DNA of 64,000 bases from Nocardioides sp. URHA0020 (GTDB taxonomy: Bacteria > Actinomycetota > Actinomycetes > Propionibacteriales > Nocardioidaceae), in contig NZ_KK211168.1 of NCBI RefSeq assembly GCF_000620705.1, positions 58,243 to 122,242 on the forward strand. Reading direction: 5' to 3'. Position numbers and translations under genes: made by a program. A model generated the notes under the pieces. That model saw only the letters and a program-made list of their open reading frames with translations, had not been told where the DNA came from and did not search any database. Shown here one piece after another: positions 9,107 through 16,806 of the stretch (position 1 is its first letter; the number at the start of each line of letters is the position of its first letter).

Positions 9107-9356
9107 CACTCCCTCAGTATCGAGGAGCCTGATCGTGACCGCTCATCGGTGTGAGGGTGCGTCTCGATGTCGCCGGTCGGCGGTGGGAAGGGACCAGGGA
9201 ACCGAGCGGATCACACGTCGGCGGCCCGGGCGGGTCGCCGGCACAGGCCCGTGCGCGATCGGAGTCGACCGGTTTGGGCGGACCGCCCGGAGGCAACGGC
9301 TGCTGGGTCCGTACAGTCGGGCTGCCGACGCGCGTCGGCGTGACATGGGAGAGATG

Positions 9357-11273
9357 ATGAGCACCCGGACCGACATCAAGCGCCCTGCGCGGGCGGCGCT
9401 GACGGTCGGTGCGCTGGGTGTCGTCTTCGGAGACATCGGCACCAGCCCGATCTACACCGTCCAGACGGTCTTCAACCCCGACGACCCGCACCCGGTCGAC
9501 GCGGTGACCGACCACGTGTACGGCATCGTGTCGCTGATCTTCTGGTCGGTGACGATCATCGTGACGATCAAGTACGTCCTGCTGGTGCTGCGCGCCGACA
9601 ACGACGGCGAGGGTGGGGTCCTCTCGCTGATCACCCAGATCAGGCGGCGCGCCGTCGGCGGCTCCGTCCGGACGAAGGCGGTCCTCGCGGCGCTGGGGAT
9701 CTTCGGCGCCTCGCTGTTCTTCGGCGACAGCATCATCACCCCGGCGATCTCGGTGCTCTCCGCGGTCGAGGGGGTCAAGCTCGTCGAGCCGTCCTTCTCG
9801 CCGTACGTCGTGCCGATCACGGCGGTCATCATCGTGCTGCTGTTCGCGACCCAGCGATTCGGCACGGCCCGGGTGGGCCGGCTCTTCGGGCCCGTGATGA
9901 TCGTGTGGTTCGCCGCCATCGGAGCCTGCGGGATCGGCGGCGTCGTCCGGGAACCCCGGGTGCTGGAGGCGCTGCTGCCGACGCACGCGATCGAGTTCCT
10001 GGTCGGTGACTTCACCACCGCCTTCTTCGCCCTGGCCGCGGTCGTGCTGGCGGTCACGGGCGCCGAGGCGCTGTACGCCGACCTGGGTCACTTCGGTCGC
10101 AGCCCCATCGCCCGGGCGTGGCTGTTGCTCGTCTTCCCTGCGTGCATCCTGAGCTACCTCGGCCAGGGCGCCCTGATCATCGACGACCCCGACGGCGCGA
10201 TCACCAGCCCGTTCTTCCTGCTGGTGCCCGACCGGCTCCTGGTGCCGATGGTCGTGCTGGCGACCGCGGCCACCGTCATCGCCTCGCAGGCGGTCATCAC
10301 CGGTGCCTTCTCGGTCGCTCGTCAGGCCGTGCAGCTGGGCTACCTGCCGCGGCTGCGAATCGCCCACACCTCGGCGGAGCAGCAGGGCCAGATCTACGTG
10401 CCCTGGATCAACTGGGTCCTGATGATCTCGGTGCTGATCCTGGTCTTCGCCTTCGAGAGCTCGGCGGCGCTCGCCTATGCGTACGGGATGACGGTCACGG
10501 GCACCATCACGATCACCACCATCCTGTTCTTCTACGTCGTGCGGAGGCGCTGGGGCACGCCGCTGTGGTTGGTCCTGCTCGGAGGCGGCGTCTTCCTGAG
10601 CGTGGAGCTGCTCTTCCTCGCCGCGAACCTCACGAAGATCGCCCACGGCGCCTGGCTGCCGCTGCTGATCTCGATCGCGGTCTTCACCGTGCTGACCACC
10701 TGGCAGCGCGGTCGCGAGCTCGTCACCCAGCAGCGGGAGGAGGACGAGGGCTCGCTGCGGGAGTTCGTCGAGCAGCTCCACGAGGCCCAGCCGCCGTTGC
10801 CGCGCTCGCCCGGCACCGCGGTCTTCCTCAACCGGGGCAAGAGCACCACGCCGCTCGCGATGCGTGCCAACGTGGAGCACAACCGGATCCTGCACGAGCA
10901 CGTCCTGATCCTCTCGATCGAGACGATGCCGGTGCCGTACGTCGAGCCCGACGAGCGGATCGAGGTCGACGACCTGGGGTACGCCGATGACGGCGTGGTC
11001 CACGTCAACGCCCGATACGGCTACATGGAGACCCCGGACGTGCCAGAGGTGCTCGCGCTCGCGAAGCGCGCCAGCCCCGAGCTGACAGCGGAGCCCGAGG
11101 ACACGTCGTACTTCCTGTCGACCATCGAGCTCCGCGTGGGTCGTGGCCCCGGCATGCCCCAGTGGCGCAAGCAGCTGTTCGTGAGCACCTCCGGCATCAC
11201 TGCGGACGCGGCTGACTACTTCAACCTGCCGCGCGACAGGACCGTCATCATGGGCTCCCAGATCATCGTCTGA
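9357..11273 (+). CDS. kup: Kup potassium uptake protein
   Basis: 638 residues from ATG 9357. The RBS GGAG ends 5 bases upstream; ATG 9354 is also possible. The protein starts with ALGVVFGDIGTSPIYTVQTVF, the hallmark of KUP/HAK/KT potassium-proton symporters, and continues with about twelve hydrophobic segments up to residue ~430. The rest is a soluble C-terminal domain containing RSPGTAVFLNRGKSTTP and the ALLL-type FFGDSIITPAISVLSAVEG segment. It imports potassium across the plasma membrane. The 5' region (9107-9353) is long enough for a leader, but I could not make it match a known riboswitch. Confidence 0.95.
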   Translation: MSTRTDIKRPARAALTVGALGVVFGDIGTSPIYTVQTVFNPDDPHPVDAVTDHVYGIVSLIFWSVTIIVTIKYVLLVLRADNDGEGGVLSLITQIRRRAVGGSVRTKAVLAALGIFGASLFFGDSIITPAISVLSAVEGVKLVEPSFSPYVVPITAVIIVLLFATQRFGTARVGRLFGPVMIVWFAAIGACGIGGVVREPRVLEALLPTHAIEFLVGDFTTAFFALAAVVLAVTGAEALYADLGHFGRSPIARAWLLLVFPACILSYLGQGALIIDDPDGAITSPFFLLVPDRLLVPMVVLATAATVIASQAVITGAFSVARQAVQLGYLPRLRIAHTSAEQQGQIYVPWINWVLMISVLILVFAFESSAALAYAYGMTVTGTITITTILFFYVVRRRWGTPLWLVLLGGGVFLSVELLFLAANLTKIAHGAWLPLLISIAVFTVLTTWQRGRELVTQQREEDEGSLREFVEQLHEAQPPLPRSPGTAVFLNRGKSTTPLAMRANVEHNRILHEHVLILSIETMPVPYVEPDERIEVDDLGYADDGVVHVNARYGYMETPDVPEVLALAKRASPELTAEPEDTSYFLSTIELRVGRGPGMPQWRKQLFVSTSGITADAADYFNLPRDRTVIMGSQIIV

Positions 11274-11338
11274 CCGACACCGGAGATCATCGTGCTCGGC
11301 CGGTGCGCCCTTCGCTGCACCCGGTGTTCACTGGGCGT

Positions 11339-11842
11339 ATGACGACGCACGTAGTGCTGGTCGCAGACACCCATCTGCCCAAGCGAGCCCGCGACCTGCC
11401 CGCGCAGGTGTGGACCGCCATCGAGGGTGCCGACCTGGTCGTGCACGCCGGTGACTGGGTCGACGAGCGCCTCCTCGACGAGCTCGAGACACGAGCGCGC
11501 CGCGTCGTCGGAGTGTGGGGAAACAACGACCACGGCCCGCTCCGCGACCGGCTCACCGAGGTCGCACACGTCGACATCGAAGGCGTTCGCTTCGGCGTCA
11601 TCCACGAGACCGGGGCGGCACGCGGTCGCGAGGAGCGGTGCAGCATCACGTTCGCCGACTGCGACGTGCTCGTCTTCGGGCACAGTCACATCCCGTGGGA
11701 CACCACGACCTCCACCGGGCTCAGGCTGCTGAACCCAGGATCACCCACCGATCGTCGCCGACAACCGCACTGCACCTACATGAGCGTGACCGTCGACGCC
11801 GGACATCTCGTCGACGTCACTCTGCACGCCGTTCCGCGGTAG
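11339..11842 (+). CDS. Metallophosphoesterase, YfcE/MJ0936-like
   Basis: 167 residues. All five motifs of the calcineurin-like fold are visible: VADTH near the N-terminus, VVHAGDW, VWGNNDH, VIHETG in place of the usual H-T-H loop, and FGHSHIPW. LLNPGSPTDRR near the C-terminus is typical of the YfcE/MJ0936 group of small phosphodiesterases. ATG 11339 begins directly at the first beta strand. No neighbours point to a specific substrate. Confidence 0.9.
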   Translation: MTTHVVLVADTHLPKRARDLPAQVWTAIEGADLVVHAGDWVDERLLDELETRARRVVGVWGNNDHGPLRDRLTEVAHVDIEGVRFGVIHETGAARGREERCSITFADCDVLVFGHSHIPWDTTTSTGLRLLNPGSPTDRRRQPHCTYMSVTVDAGHLVDVTLHAVPR

Positions 11843-11999
11843 ACGCGCGTCTGCCGCCATCGACGACCGTGACAGCGATCCCGATCGTCGGGGCCGCCGT
11901 GGTCGCCGACGGGCACCGGGAGGCGTTGGCAGGAGAGGATGTGGGCACCGCGTCGGCACGACCACCCGCGGCGCAGCCGCACAGCCCAGAGGAAAGCCC

Positions 12000-12389
12000 A
12001 TGACCAGCACCACCCGCCGCCGGATGCGTTCCACCGCGGTGACCCTGGGGGTGACCGCCGTGATGGCCGCAGGGCTCACCGGCTGCGCCACCTCGGCCGA
12101 CTACGCGGCCGTCTGCGTCAACCCGGACACCGATGAGCGGGTCGACGACTCCCAGTGCGACGACCGCAACGACTACGACGGGGTCTCCTCGGGCTTCTTC
12201 TGGTACTACCTCGCCGCCTCTCGTGGAGTGCCCGCACTCGGCTCGGTGGTCTCCGGGGGCACCTTCAACAGCTCTGGCCTCTCCGGCTCGGTCCAACGCG
12301 GCGGCCTGCCCAAGACCGGCGGCTCCAGCGTCAAGTCCGCAACCTCGAAGGGCGGCTTCGGTGGCTCCAGCCGCGGCTTCTCGTCGTGA
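12000..12389 (+). CDS. Lipoprotein, YjfM/YgiB (DUF1190)-like
   Basis: 129 residues. A basic N-terminus and hydrophobic stretch end in the lipobox LTGC, so the mature protein should be lipid-anchored at the cysteine on the outer face of the membrane. The mature part has cysteines in AVCVNPDTDERV and SQCDDRN, an aromatic patch FFWYY, and a Gly/Ser-rich tail ending GFGGSSRGFSS. Position and composition match the DUF1190 lipoproteins YjfM/YgiB of Enterobacteria, which also sit beside DUF350 and glutathionylspermidine-synthase-like genes. RBS AGAGGAAAG precedes the ATG. First of a likely four-gene operon. Confidence 0.75.
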   Translation: MTSTTRRRMRSTAVTLGVTAVMAAGLTGCATSADYAAVCVNPDTDERVDDSQCDDRNDYDGVSSGFFWYYLAASRGVPALGSVVSGGTFNSSGLSGSVQRGGLPKTGGSSVKSATSKGGFGGSSRGFSS

Positions 12390-12452
12390 GCTCGGCGGCT
12401 GACGCGTCCGCGCCTCGTCCGGACCCGTTCCCTCTCGTAGGAGTCTTCTTCC

Positions 12453-12911
12453 ATGACTGATCTGCTCGACGCCCTCGTCCATGCGACCGTCTACGCGGCC
12501 ATCGCCGGAGCCATGCTCGTCGTGGCCTACTACGTCCTCGACCTGGTCACTCCCGGCCACCTGGGCAGCCACCTGCTCGGGGTCGATGAACGCGGTGAGG
12601 AGTCGGTTCACGTCCAGTCGAGGTCGGCCGCCGCGGTGACCAGCGCCTGGCTCGTCTCCAACGCACTGGTGCTGTTCACCGCCATCTGGACCAATGGCGA
12701 GACCAGCCTCGGGTGGGCCCTGGCCTGGACCGTCGCCTTCGGCGCCCTCGGCATCGTGCTGAACGCCGCCATGCTCTTCGCCATCGACGCGATCACCCCG
12801 GGCGACCTGCGCAGGATCATCACCGAGCCGGGTCCGGTCCGCCCGCTCGCCTATGTCTCCGCCTCGACGTCGTTGTCGGTGGCGGCCATCGTCTGCGCCA
12901 GCATCGCCTGA
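12453..12911 (+). CDS. DUF350 membrane protein (YjfL-like)
   Basis: 152 residues with four hydrophobic segments arranged as two repeats. The first repeat includes TVYAAIAGAMLVVAYYVLDLVTPG and the second includes LNAAMLFAIDAITPGDL. The repeated D-x-(V/I)-TPG after a helix is characteristic of DUF350/YjfL. RBS GGAG is upstream. Its stop overlaps the next start by one base (TGATG at 12909-12913). Function is unknown, but the family is repeatedly found with DUF1190 lipoproteins and the ATP-grasp protein encoded next. Confidence 0.85.
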   Translation: MTDLLDALVHATVYAAIAGAMLVVAYYVLDLVTPGHLGSHLLGVDERGEESVHVQSRSAAAVTSAWLVSNALVLFTAIWTNGETSLGWALAWTVAFGALGIVLNAAMLFAIDAITPGDLRRIITEPGPVRPLAYVSASTSLSVAAIVCASIA

Positions 12912-14233
12912 TGTGGCGACACCGGATCCGACCCCGAGAGGGCTGGGAGCGCATCGTCACCGAGCAGGGGCTGGTCTACCCGGTCACCGCCCTGCCTGAC
13001 GGGAGCACCAAGCCGTACTGGAACGAGTCCGCCTGGTACGAGTTCACGATCGAGGAGATCGAGAGCCTCGAGTCCGCCACGGAGGAGCTGTGGGCGATGT
13101 GCGTGGACGCCGCGGGCTTCATGGCTTCGCCCGGCTCAGGCTTCACCGACGCGCGCCTGGGCCTGCCGGCTGGCGCGCTGGACGTCGTACGCCGTTCCAT
13201 GGAGCGGCGGGACCCGATGCTCTATGCCCGCTTCGACCTCGTCTACGGCGCCGACGGCGCGATCAAGATGCTGGAGATCAACGGCGACACCCCGACCGGG
13301 CTGGTCGAGACCGGGGTCGCCCAGTGGCGGTGGCTCGAGGACGTGATGCCGGACCTCGACCAGTGGAACAGCGTCCACGACCGCCTCGTCAACGCGTGGC
13401 GCCGCCTGCGCAACACCGGCGCCATCACGGGCAACGGGGTGCACTTCCTCTACGACCTCGGCGAGGGCGACAGCTATGACGGCGGTGAGATCGAGATGAC
13501 TGCCTACTACCTGATGGACACCGCCGTGCAGGCCGGCCTCGCCACGCTCGCCCACCCGATGGCGGAGGTCGGGTGGAACCCCGACACCCGGGAGTTCCGT
13601 GACGTCAACGACGACCGCATCACCAACGCGTTCAAGCTCTATGCGTGGGAGGAGATGCTCGGAGAGGCGTTCGGCCGCCACCTGATCGACCAGGACGAGG
13701 CCCGGCCCGTGCGCTGGTTCGAGCCGGCGTGGAAGGCGATGCTCTCGACCAAGGCACTGCTCCCCGTCCTGTGGGCACGCAACCCCGGCCACCGGCTCCT
13801 GCTGCCCGCCTGGCTCGACACGCCCGGCGACCTCACCGAGTGGGTGGCCAAGCCGCTGTTCGGTCGCGAGGGGGACAACATCCGCATCCACCTCGCGGAC
13901 GGCTCCGAGGACCTCGTGATGCCGGGCCCGTACGGCGCCGAGGGCTACGTCTACCAGGCCTACACCCAGCTGCCCGTCTTCGAGGGCAACCAGGTCGTGC
14001 TCGGCTCGTGGATCATCGACAACGAGGCGGCGGGCATGATCGTCCGCGAGTCCGACGGGATGGTCACCGACTACTTCAGCCGCGTCGTCCCGCACGTGAT
14101 CAGCGACACCCTCGGCCCGGACGCCGCGCAGGTGGAGGCCTGGCTGCTCGATCGGGTCGGTCCCGAAGCGCCCCGTACGTCACCGGGCGGGCCCGATCGG
14201 CCGCTGGACGGTGTGCCAGGATCCGAGTCATGA
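12911..14233 (+). CDS. Glutathionylspermidine synthase-like ATP-grasp protein (YjfC/YgiC)
   Basis: 440 residues from the ATG that overlaps the DUF350 stop. It matches the synthetase half of glutathionylspermidine synthase, with RIRPREGWERIV at the start, MLEINGDTPTGLVETGVAQWRWLE in the middle, WFEPAWKAMLSTKALLPVLW and EWVAKPLFGREGDNI (ATP-grasp lysine and glycine loop) towards the end. There is no amidase domain. The true substrate of YjfC/YgiC is not known; an ATP-dependent amide ligation is the family expectation. The gene order lipoprotein-DUF350-YjfC mirrors yjfLMC. Confidence 0.88.
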   Translation: MWRHRIRPREGWERIVTEQGLVYPVTALPDGSTKPYWNESAWYEFTIEEIESLESATEELWAMCVDAAGFMASPGSGFTDARLGLPAGALDVVRRSMERRDPMLYARFDLVYGADGAIKMLEINGDTPTGLVETGVAQWRWLEDVMPDLDQWNSVHDRLVNAWRRLRNTGAITGNGVHFLYDLGEGDSYDGGEIEMTAYYLMDTAVQAGLATLAHPMAEVGWNPDTREFRDVNDDRITNAFKLYAWEEMLGEAFGRHLIDQDEARPVRWFEPAWKAMLSTKALLPVLWARNPGHRLLLPAWLDTPGDLTEWVAKPLFGREGDNIRIHLADGSEDLVMPGPYGAEGYVYQAYTQLPVFEGNQVVLGSWIIDNEAAGMIVRESDGMVTDYFSRVVPHVISDTLGPDAAQVEAWLLDRVGPEAPRTSPGGPDRPLDGVPGSES

Positions 14234-14667
14234 CCTCGTGGCGCGACACTGCATCGCCTTCAGTGCAGCAGGACCTGGATGGTCTCCTCAACCTCGTGCT
14301 GCCTCTGGCCCAGGAGCTCCTCGGGAAGAACGGGCGGTTCTACCCCTTCGGTGCCCTGGTGTCGACCGCCGGAGAGGTGTCGCTCACCGCGTCCGAGGTG
14401 GGGTTGGGAGAGCACCCGCAGCCGGACCGGGTCCTGGCGGGCGTGTACGACGGAGCACGGGCCACCTCGGGTGAGAACCGGGCAGCGGCGTTCGTCTCCG
14501 ACGTCCTCGTCGAGGGATCCGACGCCGTCCAGGTCGAGCTCGAGCACCGGGACGGCATCGCCCTCGTCGTGCTGGTGCCCTACAAGCCCGCGACGCTCAA
14601 GAGGGTCCCGACCTTCCGGGACATGAGTGTCGCACCGGGGGAGCCCCGGGTCTGGATCGCCAGCTAG
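14230..14667 (+). CDS. Conserved hypothetical protein
   Basis: 145 residues, starting with an ATGA overlap on the ATP-grasp gene, so it is translationally coupled to that operon. The sequence is a small alpha/beta protein with FYPFGALVSTAGEVSLTASEV and ALVVLVPYKP; there are no membrane segments or cysteines. I recognise no catalytic motif. The pattern resembles small actinobacterial cytosolic proteins of unknown function, and coupling suggests a role with the ATP-grasp enzyme. Confidence 0.75.
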   Translation: MTSWRDTASPSVQQDLDGLLNLVLPLAQELLGKNGRFYPFGALVSTAGEVSLTASEVGLGEHPQPDRVLAGVYDGARATSGENRAAAFVSDVLVEGSDAVQVELEHRDGIALVVLVPYKPATLKRVPTFRDMSVAPGEPRVWIAS

Positions 14668-14858
14668 GCATCCCGGCTGAGGCGGCTCGTGTAACGAAGC
14701 CAGGTCCCCGCGACAGGTACAAGGAGTACAGCGACGTCTGTTCGCACCCCTGGGGAGGGGACGAGCTGGAGCCAGCCCGGGCGATGACCGCGAGATCGGT
14801 TCGCTCGGCGGCAGGCGGCCGGGGCGGGCGACGCAGAGCCTGGGAGGGAAAGAACGGC

Positions 14859-15083
14859 ATGGGTGAACCCATCGAGACCTACTACGCCGACGGCGTCTGG
14901 CGGAACTCCGTCGGCCGGAACGGGCCGCCGCTGGGCGGGGAGTACCAGAGCCGGGAGGCGGCCCTCGCGGACGCCCGGGACGCCGCCCGCGTCCGCGGTG
15001 TCGAGCACGTGGTGCGCGACGAGGTCGGCACGGTCGTCCAGCGCAACCGCTACCCGCGCCGGTCCGAGGAGATCCCTGGCTGA
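14859..15083 (+). CDS. DUF2188-type small protein
   Basis: 74 residues from ATG 14859, with GGGAGGGAAAG just upstream. The profile of aromatic and Trp residues (YYADGVWRNSV), then SREAALADARDAARVRG, then HVVRDEVGTVVQRNRY fits the DUF2188 family, small proteins that align input to output as a short beta-alpha-beta unit. Function unknown. Stands alone. Confidence 0.7.
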   Translation: MGEPIETYYADGVWRNSVGRNGPPLGGEYQSREAALADARDAARVRGVEHVVRDEVGTVVQRNRYPRRSEEIPG

Positions 15084-15220
15084 GGCTCCCACGCGTCGTC
15101 CCGGGCAGCACGGGTCGCGTGACACCGACCTCGATCGTGGATGAGTGTCGTGTCTGCCCACGTCTCTTCGTAGCGTGGGTAGCGGCGGACATCGGGTTTG
15201 CCGGACGCGAAGGAGCAGCG

Positions 15221-15595
15221 ATGTCTCAGTACCTCATCTACTTCAACCAGCAGTGGGTCGGCGACCACGACGACGCATGGTTCGAGAGCCGGGTCGAGCC
15301 GTCCACGGCCGTCGTCCGAGACATGCAGGACCAAGGCGTCCTCGTCTACGCCGGCGGGCTGGTCGAGGAGCTCGATGAGGCGGCGAGCGCGGACGCCACG
15401 AGTGGCGCGCTGGTCATCACCGATGGGCCCTTCGCCGAGACCAAGGAGTGGCTCGGGGGGCTGACCATCGTGGAGGTGCCCGACGACGAGGCCGCTCGCC
15501 TGTGGGCGGGGAGGGTGGCCGAGGGGTGCGGCTGGCCGCAGGAGGTGCGCCGCTTCAAGGCCGGCTCGCTGCAGGCGGTCGTGCTCGGGAAGTGA
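15221..15595 (+). CDS. YCII/DGPF-domain protein
   Basis: 124 residues. The diagnostic DGPFAETKEWLGG lies at about 68-80, preceded by the YLIYFNQQW strand and followed by VEVPDDEAARLWA. This is the DGPF branch of the YCII-related ferredoxin-like fold. Such proteins are often found near sigma factors or regulators; here the next gene is a SARP regulator in the opposite orientation. RBS AGGAGCAGCG lies directly before the ATG. The biochemical role is unknown. Confidence 0.85.
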   Translation: MSQYLIYFNQQWVGDHDDAWFESRVEPSTAVVRDMQDQGVLVYAGGLVEELDEAASADATSGALVITDGPFAETKEWLGGLTIVEVPDDEAARLWAGRVAEGCGWPQEVRRFKAGSLQAVVLGK

Positions 15596-15640
15596 GGCCG
15601 GCCGGCCCTGCCCGGGTTGTTCGCGACGGCCGGACGCCGC

Positions 15641-16399
15641 TCAGCGTGCGTGGGCGGGCGCGGACTGCTCGGCCAGGAGCTGGCTCGCCGCCCGGCTGAC
15701 GGCGACCGGCCCGTAGGCGCGGCCCGCCGCGTCGGCGAGCGCCACGCCGGGCTGCAGGCCGAGCTCGTCGGCGAGCAGGCTCTTGCAGCGGCCGAACTGG
15801 CGCAGCGCCTCGGCCCGGTTGCCCGCGACGGTGTGGGCGTCGACGAGGATCCGGTGGGCCGACTCGCGCAGCGGCTCGGCGGCGACGACGGCCAGGGCGG
15901 CCTCGATCGCCAGCGAGGCCTGGCCGGCCTCGAGGAGCGACTGGGCCATCTGCTCCATGCCCTCGAGGCAGAGCTGGCGCATCCGTTCGCGCTCGACCAG
16001 GACCCAGTCGTCGTACCAGCCGGGCAGCAGCTCGCCGGTGAAGACCTCCGGCTCCACGGGGGTGCCGCCCGACAGCTGCTGGTGGGCGGCGAGCACGGCC
16101 TCACGGGCGTCCACCGTGACGTTGCCGTGCAGCACGATGCGCGAGCGGCTCGCATCGATCACCGGCGCCGTGTGGCCGGAGTTGGCGCGCCAGATGGCGG
16201 AGCGCAGGCAGGCCGAGGCGCGCTCGTCGCTGCGCTCGCCCCACAGGATGCCCGCGATGTGGGTCCGCACCACCGGGCGCGGCTGCAGGGCGAGGAAGGC
16301 GACCAGCCGCTCGGCCGACGGCGGCAGGTCCCACGGCTCGCCGTCGATGCTCAGCTCGAACCCGTCGAGGAGCCGCACGCGTACGTCGGGGGAAGGCAT
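15641..16399 (-). CDS. SARP-family transcriptional regulator (OmpR-type DNA-binding + BTAD)
   Basis: 252 residues. The N-terminal winged helix (about 1-90) has RLLDGFELSIDG, then SAERLVAFLALQPRPVVRTHIAGILW and RSAIWRAN. The bacterial transcriptional activation domain (about 95-240) carries LPGWYDDWVLVERERMRQL and AAEPLRESAHRILVDAH. No ATPase domain follows, so this is a short pathway-specific SARP. It is divergent from the 11-gene array and shares that array's upstream repeat: the element at 16433-16448 lies 33 bases before its ATG. It probably activates the array and possibly itself. Confidence 0.88.
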   Translation of the reverse strand: MPSPDVRVRLLDGFELSIDGEPWDLPPSAERLVAFLALQPRPVVRTHIAGILWGERSDERASACLRSAIWRANSGHTAPVIDASRSRIVLHGNVTVDAREAVLAAHQQLSGGTPVEPEVFTGELLPGWYDDWVLVERERMRQLCLEGMEQMAQSLLEAGQASLAIEAALAVVAAEPLRESAHRILVDAHTVAGNRAEALRQFGRCKSLLADELGLQPGVALADAAGRAYGPVAVSRAASQLLAEQSAPAHAR

Positions 16400-16432
16400 G
16401 TCCAGCAGCGTGGACCCGCAGGCGTCTCGTCA

Positions 16433-16448
16433 CCGTCACCGTTGCGTC
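16433..16448 (-). promoter_or_regulatory. Candidate SARP-binding element, copy upstream of SARP gene
   Basis: Reads GACGCAACGGTGACGG on the minus strand and differs at one base from the 16-base core at 16714-16730 and 30239-30255. It overlaps the end of the 63-residue gene and lies 33 bases before the SARP start, so it could serve autoregulation. Confidence 0.5.
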
Positions 16449-16627
16449 TCCTCCAGGTCGCTCAGCCATCGCAGCACCGTCTCGTGGATCTGCTCCAGCC
16501 CGACGGCCACCCGGGCGTGCTGGTCGGGGTCACCCGTGCGCGACGACTGCAGCCGCGCGACCAGCTGCCCGTCGTGCACCCAGGCGCGCACCAGCATGAC
16601 CCCGGACCCCTCGGTCTCCCTGCTCAC
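16436..16627 (-). CDS. Small conserved-looking protein upstream of the SARP gene
   Basis: 63 residues from GTG 16627. The start is supported by a -10-like TAGGTT at 16635-16640, 7 bases before the GTG, the layout of a leaderless actinobacterial gene. An internal ATG at 16597 would give 53 residues. The protein has a beta-hairpin-like start (MLVRAWVHDGQLVARLQSS) and an amphipathic helix (VAVGLEQIHETVLRWLSDL). It ends 36 bases before the SARP gene and probably forms an operon with it. Function unknown. Confidence 0.5.
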   Translation of the reverse strand: MSRETEGSGVMLVRAWVHDGQLVARLQSSRTGDPDQHARVAVGLEQIHETVLRWLSDLEETQR

Positions 16628-16806
16628 GCCGGCGAACCTAGGCACACCGCGTCGTCCCACCGTGATGTCTGCGTCACCGCTACCGGCGGCGTCCGACGGG
16701 CGCGCCTGTCGCGTGACGCGACGGTGACGGGAGGCCGACGACGACCGAACAGCGGCGTGATCGTCGGCTGCGAGGGTGCGCCTGTCGAGTCTTGAGGAGG
16801 TCGGCC
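16628..16806. promoter_or_regulatory. Divergent control region of the SARP gene and the 11-gene array
   Basis: 179 bases between the small leaderless gene and the first array gene. It contains the minus-strand TAGGTT box (16635-16640), the two-repeat element at 16713-16729, and the GAGGAGG ribosome site at 16794-16800. I see no good -10 box for the array, which fits an activator-dependent promoter. Confidence 0.5.
16713..16729 (+). promoter_or_regulatory. Candidate SARP-binding direct repeat upstream of the array
   Basis: GTGACG at 16713-16718 is repeated at 16724-16729, exactly 11 bases on, so both face the same side of the helix, as in known SARP operators. The shared core GACGCGACGGTGACGG (16715-16730) recurs upstream of the last array gene. 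It lies 78 bases before the GTG start of the first gene. Confidence 0.6.

Noticed and set aside
9107..9356. Possible c-di-AMP (ydaO-type) riboswitch upstream of kup
   Set aside because: There are fragments such as GGGAACCGAGCGG, but the usual GGGGTGAAT and CCGACAGCTAACC parts are missing. A covariance search would settle it.
9114..11003. Long open frame antisense to kup
   Set aside because: Composition is Arg/Asp/Gln-rich shadow sequence without domains; kup is clear on the other strand.
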